Shown here in pieces: positions 1-11,078 of a stretch of DNA of 64,000 bases. How positions within the stretch are numbered: the first letter of the stretch is position 1; every line of letters starts with the position of its first letter. Made by a program: the position numbers and the translations under genes. Under the pieces are notes generated by a model. That model ran no database searches and was not told the DNA's origin. It worked only from the letters and a program-made list of their open reading frames with translations. The DNA lies in the NCBI GenBank assembly GCA_026008535.1, contig BRKX01000011.1:49398183-49462182 (forward strand), given 5' to 3'. Source of the DNA: Perilla frutescens. Taxonomy: Eukaryota; Streptophyta; Magnoliopsida; Lamiales; Lamiaceae.

Positions 1-1270
1 TTCTGTTCCCAAGACCTTGGAAAGAGTTTCGCCTGTGGTATGACACGCACAAGTCCAAAGGTGTGAAGCCTTTCCTGAATGGAATGGTAATAATCACATT
101 CTTCTTTACTGCATCCTTTTCTTTGTTTCTACTTGATGTGCTGTTTAATCTACTTTCTTTTGATTTGTGATTTAACCACAGGTAACAAATGGATGGTACA
201 AGAAGCAGGGAGAGAAAATTTGGACACCTTGGTTTATCAAATTTATCCACTCTCGTGGGTACTTCAATATATATACCAATTTTCATAATGATCGAGCATT
301 GAGCGTCTCTCATAGGGATGCAGGGGTCAATTACAGGAAAACAGCTGGAGCAGATTCTTACTTACTCAAAGAAAGGTCTATCGACTTCAACTTACTGGAA
401 CTATATCCTTTAAATGATCTCAAGTGGTATGATTTCTGCTTCAGACAAGTAGTCACCAACAGAATCGTGAGGAGTTCAAATGGACTTGGATCTGTTCTTC
501 AATCTGTGCAATATAAGAAATCTGTTTTGCTAGTGAGTCTCTATAGAGTACCAGAAATGGTTGTGAGGAATATGCTCTGCCACTTTGAGGGACTGAATAT
601 TCAAAATTACATCTTGGTTGGCCCAACATCTGATTTTCTAATGGATCTTGCAAGAAGGGGGTACCCAGTGATTGATGCCGGCAACTTTTCTGACTTCAGC
701 AAACTTGCCAAGTCTGTCAATTTTCAAGATTCAACTATGGAACTGTTCAAAGAAATTCTAGTGATGGCATCTGTGACTAGAAAGAGTTTGGAACTTGGTT
801 ATAGCACCTGGGTGCTTGACGGAAACATGGTTCCACGCAATAATGATTCATTTTTGGATACCTTTGACCACACAATTGACTTGTATGTCGGGAAGTCTAG
901 TAGGCTTATTTTTGTTCGGAGCTCGTCCTCTACTTTGAAGATTTGGGCTGATGATGTCCCTTTCAAGATTGCTTCATTGGTGGAGACCTTGGGAAAACCA
1001 TCAGTTTCTAATGGACCCATGTTTTTTTACACAGTTGAGAAATTACTGGAAAAGCAGAATGTCAAATTTAAGAACATTGATGAGATGCGGCTTGGCTTGG
1101 ATTTTGGCACTCTTCATTCTAACTCATCCACGTTTCATAGGGAAAATAAATTTATTATTTGGTCTTCTGAGACAGAGTTAGAGATATTACAGAAGCAACT
1201 TGCACATCTGGATTTGTGGTTTCTGGATGGTGATTCATCATGTTCTTCAGTTGTTTGCCATCCGTCATAG
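1..1270 (+). CDS. Glycosyltransferase-like protein, C-terminal part (5' truncated by window)
   Basis: Two exons are visible, 1-86 and 182-1270, joined by a GT-AG intron (87-181). The frame is continuous across the junction and ends at TAG 1268-1270, giving about 390 C-terminal residues; the true start lies upstream of the window. The protein has segments such as LPRPWKEFRLWYDTH, then WTPWFIKFIHSRGYFNIY, and later STWVLDGNMVP followed by FVRSSSSTLKIW. The order of a short acidic DGN motif, a FDHTIDL stretch and a FVRS.s..l..W stretch resembles plant nucleotide-diphospho-sugar transferase-like (DUF271-type) Golgi proteins, in which DxD-type motifs bind the sugar nucleotide. No DxD is obvious here, so catalytic activity is uncertain. 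The N-terminal membrane anchor expected of such a protein is outside the window. The family assignment is from memory of the fold pattern; a different plant-specific unknown protein remains possible. Confidence 0.5.
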
Positions 1271-2011
1271 CATTTGGATATTCCTGCACTACATTGGGTG
1301 CATACTAAAGTTTGAAACGGCTGTTTGGAACTTTCATAATCCAACGTTTCTTTGGAATTAGAGGATGTTCACAATTCCGACTGGTTAACATCAGCAAACT
1401 AGTTTGCTGTTAGTTGATGATAAAAGGAGGGCTTTTGGAAATTTTGAAGATATTCGTGGAACTTGAAGCTGATTGCGAAACATTTTTACTTGAACCAACA
1501 AAGCGGTGATGTTAAAGGCAGTTCAGAGTGATTGAGGTCAGTTACATTAGAGGCAAGCAGATGCAATAAAAGAGAGAAAACTAAACATGTTTCTTAAAGA
1601 ATTGATACTAAGAAATTATAGTTACTTAACACCAGTATTTTTTAACTTATGTCTTTCTGTATAAGACTGCTTCTTGTAGATGTGATTTCAATGCTGCTAT
1701 TAGGCCCAGTTGATTACATTTATCCTTACATTATTTTACTCTTTTTTATTTATGGTTCCATCAGAAGATCACTTTGAGATGAACTTGCTTTTTCCCAGGC
1801 AGGCTACCGGGTTAATTAGAGGACAAATAGGTACGAGAGATTTTGTTGAATAGGATCAAATTCCATATTATTAATTTGTTGAGAAACAATAGTCAAAACT
1901 CCTCAATAATTATTACAATAGTTCTCAAAAAGAAAGAATAGAAAGATGACTTCCATCATTTGCATCTAGCCAAGTTGCTGGAACACTTTGCAGCATAACT
2001 CAACATTACAT
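1271..2011. other. Convergent intergenic segment
   Basis: This is the 3' flank shared by the glycosyltransferase-like gene (+) and the NPF transporter gene (-), which point towards each other. It probably holds both 3' untranslated regions. AATAAA-like words occur (for example AATAAAA near 1565), but I cannot place cleavage sites. No coding signal was seen. Confidence 0.5.
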
Positions 2012-3904
2012 TTACTCCCAAGGATTAGTTTTGTTTTCATCATATTCTTTTACTTCTGCTCTATACTTGTACCATGATGCCCAGTAGAGATAGTTGCCAA
2101 AATTGAGGGTGCTGAGGATTGCTAGAAACCAGTAGAAGTAGTCAAGTTTGTTGTGATCCAAGTCCGGTGCCTGCAGCCAGCCTTGTTTATTTTCCGAAAC
2201 CTTCTCTGTGATGGCATTCACAATGTTCACAAAGGCAGTGCTCAAGAAGCAACCAAAAGACAGTGATAGCAAAGCAAAAGATGTGGAGAGAGATCTCATC
2301 CCAGATGGAGCTTCTTTATAGAAGAATTCCATCAGTCCAACCATTGCGAACATGTCTGCAACCCCAAAGACTCCATATTGGAAGGAAAGCCAGAAGAGAC
2401 TAATCGGCTTGGATTCATCCTTGAGAGCTTGATCCCTTCTCTTTACCTCCACTACACCGGCTAGTCCCATTGAGATTATAGATAGGACGAGCCCAATGCC
2501 TACACGCTGAAGCTGAGTTATTCCGTTAGGATGGCCTGTGATCTTCCGGGCAAATGGGATGAAGAGGAACTCATACAGTGGAAGAAGAATGACCATGAAA
2601 AGTAACGGAATTACTGGAATTGAAGGAGTGGGGATATTAAGTGTGGCCAAGTGAGGTTCCATGAAGTATCCTTGGACTACTGAGAAAGTCTGCAGCTGTG
2701 CCAAGCACGTATTCATTATAATCGTGCTGGCAAAGATCGGTAGCATCCTTATCAGTATCTTCACCTCTTCGACTTGTGTCACCGTGCAACCTCTATCTGG
2801 TTGGTTTGGAATAGCAGCTTTGTCTAGGAACCTAGATTCAAACGGCTTGCTATCAGTTCAAAGAGCATGATACGAAATGTTATACCAACTCCAGAGGATT
2901 TCGATTTTGGAGGCCTGTTTGATGCATGTTGAGTAATTCTTGAAGATGGATATGTTTTAGCAGTTTACCTGAATTGGTTGGTATGTGCAAGATTCTCTTC
3001 AGAAGTATCTATCTCTTTATCATCAATCTGATACAACTCATCGGAATTCTCAGGTAATTTCATGTTTCTGTTTCGAATTGCGGTGACAATGACCTGAAAT
3101 ACATGAAAATTTTTATCACTTCATTTTTTAAGTCCATGGTTTGTAGTGTACAGGTAGATGGTGACAGTGAAACCCACACACCGACCTGTGATATCCTGTC
3201 AATGGGGCTGCTGGCCAATGGTTGAAACAGGTAGAAAGGCTTCCCAAGTGCAAGCACGATGAATCCGACGAACGCGGTCACTAAGCCGGTGAAAAAAGCC
3301 CACTGCCAGCCCTTATTCAAGGCAATCCACACAACTGCCGTCACTCCTATAAGTGATCCAATCGTCGTACTAAACTGGTAATAGTTGAAGTAGCTTGCAA
3401 CACCCTTTGCTCCTCCGATGTCGTTCCTGTCGAACTGATCCGCACCGAGTGCAGCAACGGAGCCCTTGACTCCACCACATCCTAAAGCTAGGATGCATAG
3501 AGAAGCATAAAACATGGCCGCATCACTGCCCTCGATGCAGCTCGACTTAGTGCAGGGAACGCGCTGCGATCTCTTGGAATGTGCTTGGACTGTCATCATC
3601 AAAAGGCCCTGTCAACGAAGATTGTAACTTTCCTGAGCTCAAGTTTCTTCAAGAAATGAAGGTAAAAGAGGAGTGTTCTTAGTTTTTACCAATATTTCAA
3701 GAAATCCGAAAATGAGGCAGGTATGGAGCCTGTTCAAGTAAGTGTCGGAGATGAAGCCTCCCAAAATGGTGAGCAAGAACGTCGAGCCTAAGAAGTTGGT
3801 GAGGGTGTTCGCTGCCGACGAGATGTGGAAGAACAGGTGGAAGTAGAGAACCATGGTTGACATGTTTGCTACAAATCCAATGTTCTCCAGCATTGCCAAC
3901 ACTG

Positions 3905-3936
<32 letters not shown>

Positions 3937-4063
3937 CACGCTTCAAATCGTATGATCATTCTATTCAGAATGTTGTGGATTCAAACTTACCAAAAACAAA
4001 CAGGCATGCCCTGAATCCACCACCATGCCTCCTGGGATCATCATGACTCATTTTATCCTGCAT
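2012..4063 (-). CDS. NRT1/PTR family (NPF) proton-coupled-type transporter
   Basis: Five minus-strand exons: 4063-3991, 3901-3690, 3608-3186, 3093-2969 and 2831-2012. All junctions are GT-AG and the summed length is 1653 nt, an exact 550-residue frame, which is the normal size for this 12-helix plasma-membrane or tonoplast family. Family landmarks in order: an N-terminal RRHGG block, NTLTNFLGSTFLLTILGGF in helix 2, ALGCGGVKG and GADQFD in the loop after helix 4, NQFRFLDKAAI before the central loop, VEEVKILIRMLP, the SGMRSLSTS block, and LDYFYWFLA near the last helix. The family moves nitrate, peptides, hormones or glucosinolates with protons. The substrate cannot be read from sequence, and I could not fix the subfamily (NPF4- or NPF6-like). 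The ExxER proton-coupling motif usually found in helix 1 is not present (the region reads VLAMLENIGF). The start ATG at 4063 gives a short N-terminus; an additional upstream exon ending before the AG at 4058 is the alternative. Confidence 0.9.
3904..3936. repeat. (GA)n/(G)n microsatellite serving as a splice polypyrimidine tract
   Basis: Twenty-seven bases of alternating GA followed by seven G lie immediately upstream, on the minus strand, of the NPF exon 2 acceptor. Read on the coding strand this is C7(TC)n then AG, so the microsatellite supplies the whole pyrimidine tract of that intron. Confidence 0.85.
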
Positions 4064-4783
4064 TTTTAGCAACATCGGAATTAGTGACGTTTTATTTTCT
4101 CAGAAAGATAGTTTGATCCAAGACGTTGGTAGGATTTGAAGTCATGAGATCGATTACTCCATCCCTATGAGACACCTTACCATAATTCTAGCGAGTTTCA
4201 AATTTCTTGCGGGTGAAATCCCGTTATCTGAATTCGATTTATATACGTGACACTTATCTTGTGCAATTTAATATTCTTGCTAAATTTAATCTTTTTACCT
4301 ACAAGTATCCCATTATTTGTATTGTTGCCATTGTTTCCTCCCCGTGAAGAACAAACTACTGGTCTAATGAGATATTTGAACTCATGTTTATATGTGGAGA
4401 AATAATCCAAAATTTGGTGACAATGGACTAAACGCCAAAAATAGTTGAACAAAATAAAGTCTGCAGTTTTTGGATTGTGTTGGGTTTGGGAAGAGATAAT
4501 TTTAATTGATACTTGGATATTGATCGTGTTTAGTGTTTTATGCCTGCTCTTGTTAGGTATAGTATTACTATTAATTAGTACAGTCAAGAACTCAATTACG
4601 AGTCCAAATATTATCCACATATTTATCTCTTTTGTTTTATCAAGAAAACTATTAGTCAAAACCCTCGTGGGAGGGATTTCATTTAACAATTAGAGAGATT
4701 AACAGTTGATGACATTAACAATTTGGCATGCTATTTTGTTTATCAACAAGAAATAATTTGTATATATTAGTATCGGTTACATA

Positions 4784-5045
4784 TTAGCAATTTTTATATA
4801 TCATACTAGCACACCATTATTATAATATTAGCTGCAATATTATCACATATTTTTATTTGATCAATTTTTTTCACACACAATTTCATGTTATTAGCAATAT
4901 TTATATATCATATTAGCATATCATTATTATAATATTAGCTGCAATATTAACACATATTTTTATTTGATCAATATTTTCCACGCACAATTTAATGTTATTG
5001 GCAATATTTGTATATCATATTAGCACACATCATTATTATAAATGT
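4784..5045. repeat. 107-bp tandem repeat, about 2.4 copies
   Basis: Copies start at 4784, 4891 and 4998 with the shared word TTAGCAATWTTTRTATATCA (third copy TTGGCA...). The spacing is exactly 107 bases both times; the third copy is partial. The repeat is AT-rich with no coding content. Confidence 0.85.
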
Positions 5046-5852
5046 GAAAGGAATAACCCATATGACTTTAAAAAATCATTTAATAATGATGATGATGTAA
5101 AAAAATATTTGCTAATTTGATCAAATTTAGTTGCTAGTATACAATTAATTTTTTTCTATTGTGAACTAGTCTTAAAATCTGAATATGAAGCAAATAGATA
5201 TAGTCAATTTTGCAAAGCTAATAAGAAGGTAAAATACTACTAATATGAAATAATCCAGATGTTACCAAATCATATAAATTTTGCTATTATGAAAACACGA
5301 ATTAAGTCACAAATTTAAATTAATTTACTTACAAAATTAATTAACCCAATTTGATTGAAATTAACTAATTATCTACATTTTTTTATGGATGTAAATATAT
5401 TTTTTTTAATATTATAAGAAAGTAAATAATTAAATGTATAATATGAAGATATATATGCTATAAAATGAGGTATTTCATATTCCATATATAAATCTCCTAA
5501 TTAATTGCATCTTTGACTCCATCCATTTTAGATTAATCAACCATAAAAACCAAATAGATGAATGACTAAGATTGGATCAGAATTTCTATATGAGAAGAGT
5601 ATTAACATTGAACTAAAACCTATATACATATATATTTACCTACATAAATACATTTGCATTAATCTTTATACGTATATAAATATATATGTATAGTTTGTGT
5701 ACACGAGCGATGGTGGAAAAATTCAAATTTGTTAACATGTTGGATCAAGGAATGGCACTGGGATTTTTTTTTAAAATTAAATAAATTGAATACGTGACTA
5801 ACTGAGTACAGTCTAAATTAATGAGATTTTATTAAATGGAAATGAATTGGCT

Positions 5853-5899
<47 letters not shown>

Positions 5900-7418
5900 A
5901 TATATATATATATGAACACTAGATTTGTGTGTAATTTGTTGTCTTCTTTATTCATAATTATGAACTATACATGAATAATATAAACTCATATTTAATATTT
6001 ATTTCAATTAATTTTTTAATGAGTATATAAATAGAATAAAAATCAAAAGTCAATTTTATTTTTTCGTATTGGAGAAAGAGGAGCGGTGGTCGGTGAGCGA
6101 TTCGAAAACGCCTCATTTTTACACACGAGTCTTTACTTTCTTGGATATTCTTGAGGGAACAAATCAATTTTAATGTAAAAAAGAAAGAGCATAAATTTTA
6201 ATAAAGATGAAATGGGTAATATCTATCTATCTATAAATATATTAAAACAAAATTACAGGTGTAAAATTCTGGTAAAAATAATTCAGTAAAAAATATATTT
6301 AAATAAATATTGTTTCTGACAATTTATGAGATCTTTATCATGGCGGAGTGGTTTCATGCTCACTGAAGCCCATGATTGGCATGATGTTATCGAATCTGCT
6401 TGCCCCCGCCTTTTTTGTTACTTTTTTTTTTTGGCCTTTTGTCCTTCTCTATTTTTTCATTTTGTTTTTTTATTGTTTTTCGCTTTTTTTCTTTTGTTAC
6501 CCTTTTTTATCTTTTATTTTATTTCTACAATTTTTTTTTTTCTGTTATCTACGTTGTAAAGTCCACTATTTATTTTGATAATTGACATCAATTCAAATTT
6601 GTTTAACAATGTAACATTAATCTTTCGAATCATAATTATTTTATATTTATAAATAAAATTTTTCTGAAAACACTTCAAACTTCTTATTATAATATTCTTC
6701 AAATTAGTCATCTATCAAATTTGTGATTCTCTTTGGTACTTTAAAGCTCGCCATCCAGTATGCATATATTATGAATGAAGATGTTACATCTAAAATAAAG
6801 GCAAACACATTCACGCATTTTCTCTCAAAATTACACTTTTCATATTGTATAAAAATATATTGTTTAACATGCAATAGGCTTTCTTTTCTGTAATGTATTT
6901 TTTGCGAAATCCATTTTTTATGTAGTTGTAGTAATTAGGTGGCAAAAAATCGTTGAAGTTAAATATTTTAAGAATTGTGACAAAATTTATTAAAATCCCT
7001 ATAAGGTTTTAAAAAATTATTGCTACACCAAAAAATAAAATAAAAATAATTATGATTGCTAGAATAAAAAACACAGCATAGATATAAAATAATGCAACAA
7101 ACTTATATTGGGCCTAATTAATTTTTACAACTCGAGTTATGTATTTTGTTAAGTTAATACCATATTTTTATTTTTATTTTTGTGCTTTTGAAAATTAATA
7201 AAATGATACCAATAATCATGGTTACTAATTATTTCTATTTTTTAGTTTGACTAATGTTGTGATATTTGGTACAGTTGCATGTATATTTATATATTTTTAA
7301 ATTTTGAATGTAATTATTAGGATATGCGAAGAAGACATCCAACCAATCATATGATTGTAGGCGGATAAATTTTAATGGTTAAATTAAATTATGCCATGCA
7401 AATAATTAAATAACAAAT
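5046..7418. other. AT-rich intergenic DNA without recognisable genes
   Basis: Contains poly-T/T-rich stretches around 6410-6545, scattered A/T-rich runs and a microsatellite. Short open frames here are of low complexity and no domain is visible. It lies upstream of the NPF gene, so the proximal part may hold that gene's promoter, but no element could be fixed. Confidence 0.6.
5857..5912. repeat. (TC)n followed by (TA)n microsatellite
   Basis: About 40 bases of uninterrupted TC repeat (5857-5896) run directly into a short TA repeat. This is a simple sequence repeat likely to be polymorphic. Confidence 0.9.
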
Positions 7419-7600
7419 TATATCATTTATTTATATTTTAGAAATTTAATTAAATTAATTCCTAAATTAAATAAAAAGATATTGATATTTAATATTTGAT
7501 GATAAAGATTTAAATATCAAAGTATATCATTTATTTATATTTTAGGGATTTACATGAATTAATTCATAAATTAAATAAATAAATGTTGATATTTAAATAT
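7419..7600. repeat. Diverged tandem duplication, period about 104 bp
   Basis: The word TATATCATTTATTTATATTT occurs at 7419 and again at 7523. It is followed both times by similar text containing TTAAATAAA and TTGATATTTAA. The second copy runs into the start of the LTR-like segment at 7584. Confidence 0.7.
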
Positions 7601-8264
7601 GTGGATAATATCGACCAATCAGGAGTCGACACGTGTCAAATCTGTGCAGAAATCAAGAATTTGATAAAGATAAGTCCAAAATATTGAGGAGCCAATCAAA
7701 TCGCGCCACCTCAGGCCTAAATCTCCGAATTTCTCTCCTTACACCTATTTATATGGAGAATGAAAATCACACCAGAAGTCATTTTGAAAAGTTCAAGAAT
7801 TTGAGAACTTCCATAAATGAAATTCTCTAAGATATTCAAGGCGTTTTTGTGACATTCAAAGACGTTCTTCATCAAAGTCATCACGAAGACGGCGTTTTGA
7901 TTCACAAGCAAGGCAGTTAAAAGTATTCTTCGTCAAGTTCAACCGGCGTTTTGATTCCCCGAAAACTTCGAAGACCATTTGAAGATCGTTTCTGGAGTGA
8001 TTAATCATAGGAGAAATAGAGATTGGATTCAAAAATACAAATTTGATCCGAAATCAATTTATTTGTACATTGTTTTGTGTTTTGTGTTACAATGATATTT
8101 ATGTAATCACATATTAATATTTTGAGTACATTTGAGACCTACAGTATTTTTCTTATTCAATTACAATGTGGGTATGTTCAAAAGTTAAAATATTAATTTA
8201 TAAATATTAATTTAAATCCGTGCAAAGTACTGAAAAAATACTATTAATAAATTAAAATATCAAC
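7584..8264 (+). mobile_element. Copia-like LTR (probable solo LTR or remnant)
   Basis: The segment opens with TGTTGATATTTAAAT and closes near 8264 with AAAATATCAAC, a near inverted match to the start. In between are CCAATCA boxes, a CACGTG core in GACACGTGTC (about 7629-7638), a TATA-like CTATTTATATGG (about 7745), a downstream region with a repeated GGCGTTTTGATTC word, and the text GAGACCTACAG near 8132, which I associate with the R-U5 end of plant copia LTRs. No polyprotein is adjacent. I found no convincing 5-bp target duplication and the last base does not complete TG...CA, so the boundaries are tentative. Confidence 0.45.
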
Positions 8265-8976
8265 TTATACAAAGAAATAATTTTTTTTAAAAAACAATTA
8301 ATTATGATTGTTGGACAGGTGTTGCGGGGCAGTTTTGGTATAAAAGAATAGTCATCGTCATTCATCACATCACAGGTCCCCGCGGCAGAGCAACTACCGC
8401 CACCGACACCCAAACTTTTATGCTTTTTTTTCTATTTTTTTTATTTCTTCGAGAAAGTAAAACTCAACTATCTTATCTTATCATCCAAAAATAATATTAC
8501 AATAGTTGAGTTTTAAACAGTATCACAATCTTAATTTTTATTTAATGATTATAAATTAAATTAATGCAGATTTTACCTTAATTCCCTCCCATAATTTACC
8601 AAATTAACCTTTTGTCTCGTCTCATCGACCGCCCACCGCCAATGTCAGCCAACAAATATTCCTTGAATAAACTTTATGCTTTAATTAAATTGCTTCTTCT
8701 AAATGCAAGTTAAATAAATAGGCAGAATTGCTTTTTGTGATTTTTCTGGTTGTTGGATTTTAAATTTGATCTTTAATGTACATTACGAACTATTTATCCT
8801 GAAAATCCATTAATATTATATCTCTAACTCAACCGATCTTTATTCCAGTTCTAGCCATATTACAAGTTGAGGAATTTTAGAGGATTGGGGCAATATTGGC
8901 TGTCTAGGCCCAAATGAGGGGCACAACACATGAAAGTTTAGCTCCAAAATTATAATATACTAAAATATATATTTTG
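8265..8976. other. Intergenic, no gene recognised
   Basis: Contains a short GC-richer patch around 8375-8410 (CCCCGCGGCAGAGC), a TATAAAAG word near 8340 and otherwise AT-rich sequence. No coding frame of substance was seen. The TATA-like word and the GC patch could be a promoter relic. Confidence 0.4.
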
Positions 8977-9122
8977 GCAGAAACTGCTAGCAAAGAGTCT
9001 CTTCAATTATAGTATGTGGTTCCCATTATAATCTCTCTCTCTCTCTCTGCAGAAACTGCTAGCAAAGAGTCTCTTCAATTATAGCATGTGGTTCCCATTA
9101 TAATCTCTCTCTCTCTCTCTCT
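8977..9122. repeat. 72-bp perfect-type tandem duplication ending in (CT)n
   Basis: The word GCAGAAACTGCTAGCAAAGA starts at 8977 and again at 9049. The two 72-base units differ at one visible position (AGTATG versus AGCATG) and each ends in a CT repeat, so the duplication is recent and may have used the microsatellite. Confidence 0.9.
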
Positions 9123-9518
9123 CATTTCAAAATTTTGTTTCAGTTTTCCAGTTTTGATTTTTGATGAATGAAATCAAATGCCCATCTTTTCTACGGGACC
9201 AGAAAAAGAAAAGGGGGATTAACTATTGAGAGAGAGAAAAATTTAAATTTACCAACAAATATTGTTTATTATTAATATATTATGTGACGTTAATTAATTC
9301 AGTTAGTCTAAGAGAGAATGAAGGGTATATAATATATTAATATATAGTTCCTTAATCCCCTTCTTTTCTTTTTTGAAGTTATGTTTACATGCAGCAACTC
9401 AAAAAAATGAATCAAGAAACTGGTTCGAGAAGTACTAAAAATGATTACGTCATTTGAAAACTTAAGACCATAAATACATATCAATATTTTTGAAGTTTTC
9501 AATTCCATCACGCACGTG

Positions 9519-9913
9519 CAAATAATTCACTTGAAATCCTTTATTGCACATTTGGTGTTGCATTCTGTATTGCACAATCGATTATTTTAATTTTTTTTCA
9601 ATTTTTTATGCTTTATTTTCATTTTACACTTATTATTTGGGGTTCATCCTATCCAATTAGAATGCATTGTAATTTTTATTATTTAATTTTAAATTTTTAA
9701 TTATTAATTGATTATTGAAAAAATTAAATATTAAAAAAATATATTAAACCCTAATTGGGTAGAATCAATCCTTAAATAATAAATGTAAAATTAAACTAAA
9801 TCATAATAAATAGAAATCAAAGAAAAAAAATTGAAAAAAGTTTAAAAAAATCATGTGTGCAATATGGAATGCAACATCAAATATACAATAGACGATTTCA
9901 AATGCAAATAATT
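9519..9913. mobile_element. Mutator-type foldback MITE with 9-bp target duplication
   Basis: The element body is 9528-9904 (377 bp). Its left half is an imperfect inverted copy of its right half: it begins CACTTGAAAT and ends ATTTCAAATG, and the arms keep pairing inward (for example TTGGTGTTGCATTC on the left with GAATGCAACATCAA on the right). It is flanked by the direct repeat CAAATAATT at 9519-9527 and 9905-9913. Nine-base duplications are the signature of the Mutator superfamily. There is no coding capacity, so it would need transposase from elsewhere. Confidence 0.8.
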
Positions 9914-10512
9914 ACTATATGGAAAAACGCTTTCCACAAATTTGGATTATGTTAGATAGGTTAAGCATAATTTATTAAGTTAGGACTCGAAATATTAGTT
10001 ATTAATTTACGACCTGCAACATGAAAACTATCAATTTACCACGTGAGTGGTTTAAACTTTAAACTGTCAATTTACGACTAAATAAATTCACATATTTCGA
10101 TTATTTTCATAAAATTTTAAAAAGCATTCATGTAGTAGTAATTTAATAAAAATATATATAATATAAAAAAATCAAACTACATGATATTTTAAGTCAACTA
10201 ATTTTGATAATTTCGACCATTCACATCATACCTGGGTAATTTTTATTGTTTAGGCCATTAATTGATATATAGTTAATTTATTTTTCATATATATATATCG
10301 CAAACTTCGTTATTTAAAAAATTAATCGATGTAAATTAAAGCTAAAGCTTACACACATTCTTGAGAATATATATAATAAGAAAAGGTTGTAAAAAAGTCA
10401 GCAAGGATAACCAATTCGATATATATTTAACTTTTACATACGGATATTGCCATCTTATTAATAAGCAAAAAATCCAAAGCAGTGATCAGAGAGTTCTGGT
10501 AGCCCACAAATA
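9914..10512. other. Upstream region of the phytocyanin-like gene
   Basis: AT-rich; a TATATATTTAAC word at about 10420-10431 lies roughly 90 bases before the ATG and is a candidate TATA box. No other gene was seen. Confidence 0.4.
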
Positions 10513-10708
10513 ATGAGAATGGGAAACATCACTACTGCTCCGATCCTCTCTCTCGTCTCATTCTCTCTCTTATTTCTCTCTCTTCATGCCTACAAGAACT
10601 ACACCGTCGGCGACTCTCTCGGTTGGTACGACGCCCTCGAAAATCCCAAAGTCGACTACCACAAATGGGCCTCCGATAAGAACTTCTCCCTCGGCGATTT
10701 CCTCAGTA

Positions 10709-10746
<38 letters not shown>

Positions 10747-11044
10747 GATGTGTATACATGTGATTCTTGATCATTTGGGAATTCTGTTTCTGTCATTCCA
10801 ATTCCCTTTATTTTATTTTGTTTAATTAACTAATTAATCAACTATGTTTTGTTTGTGTATGTATATATCATATATCATCTGCAATTTGTGTTGCTAAAGC
10901 ATTTGTGTCGTGATGAAAATTAAGCATCAGTTGTTGATCGATAAGGAGACATTCATTTTTATCCACTTAATTTTCATTTTTCTATCCCCTATATATATAT
11001 ATATATAATTTTTTTCTGTTGGTGCAATTTACATCGTTTTAAAT

Positions 11045-11078
<34 letters not shown>

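Noticed and set aside
453..1344. Minus-strand and alternative-frame ORFs across 453-1344
   Set aside because: They overlap the well-supported plus-strand exon in other frames, have no domain features and disappear when the true frame is read.
6326..6585. Phe/Leu-rich ORFs in three frames resembling a membrane protein
   Set aside because: They are translations of a T-rich tract; all three frames give the same hydrophobic pattern and no start context or homology is seen.
7584..8264. Considered calling a full copia element here
   Set aside because: No polyprotein, primer-binding site or second LTR lies nearby and no 5-bp duplication was found; only an LTR-like segment is supported.
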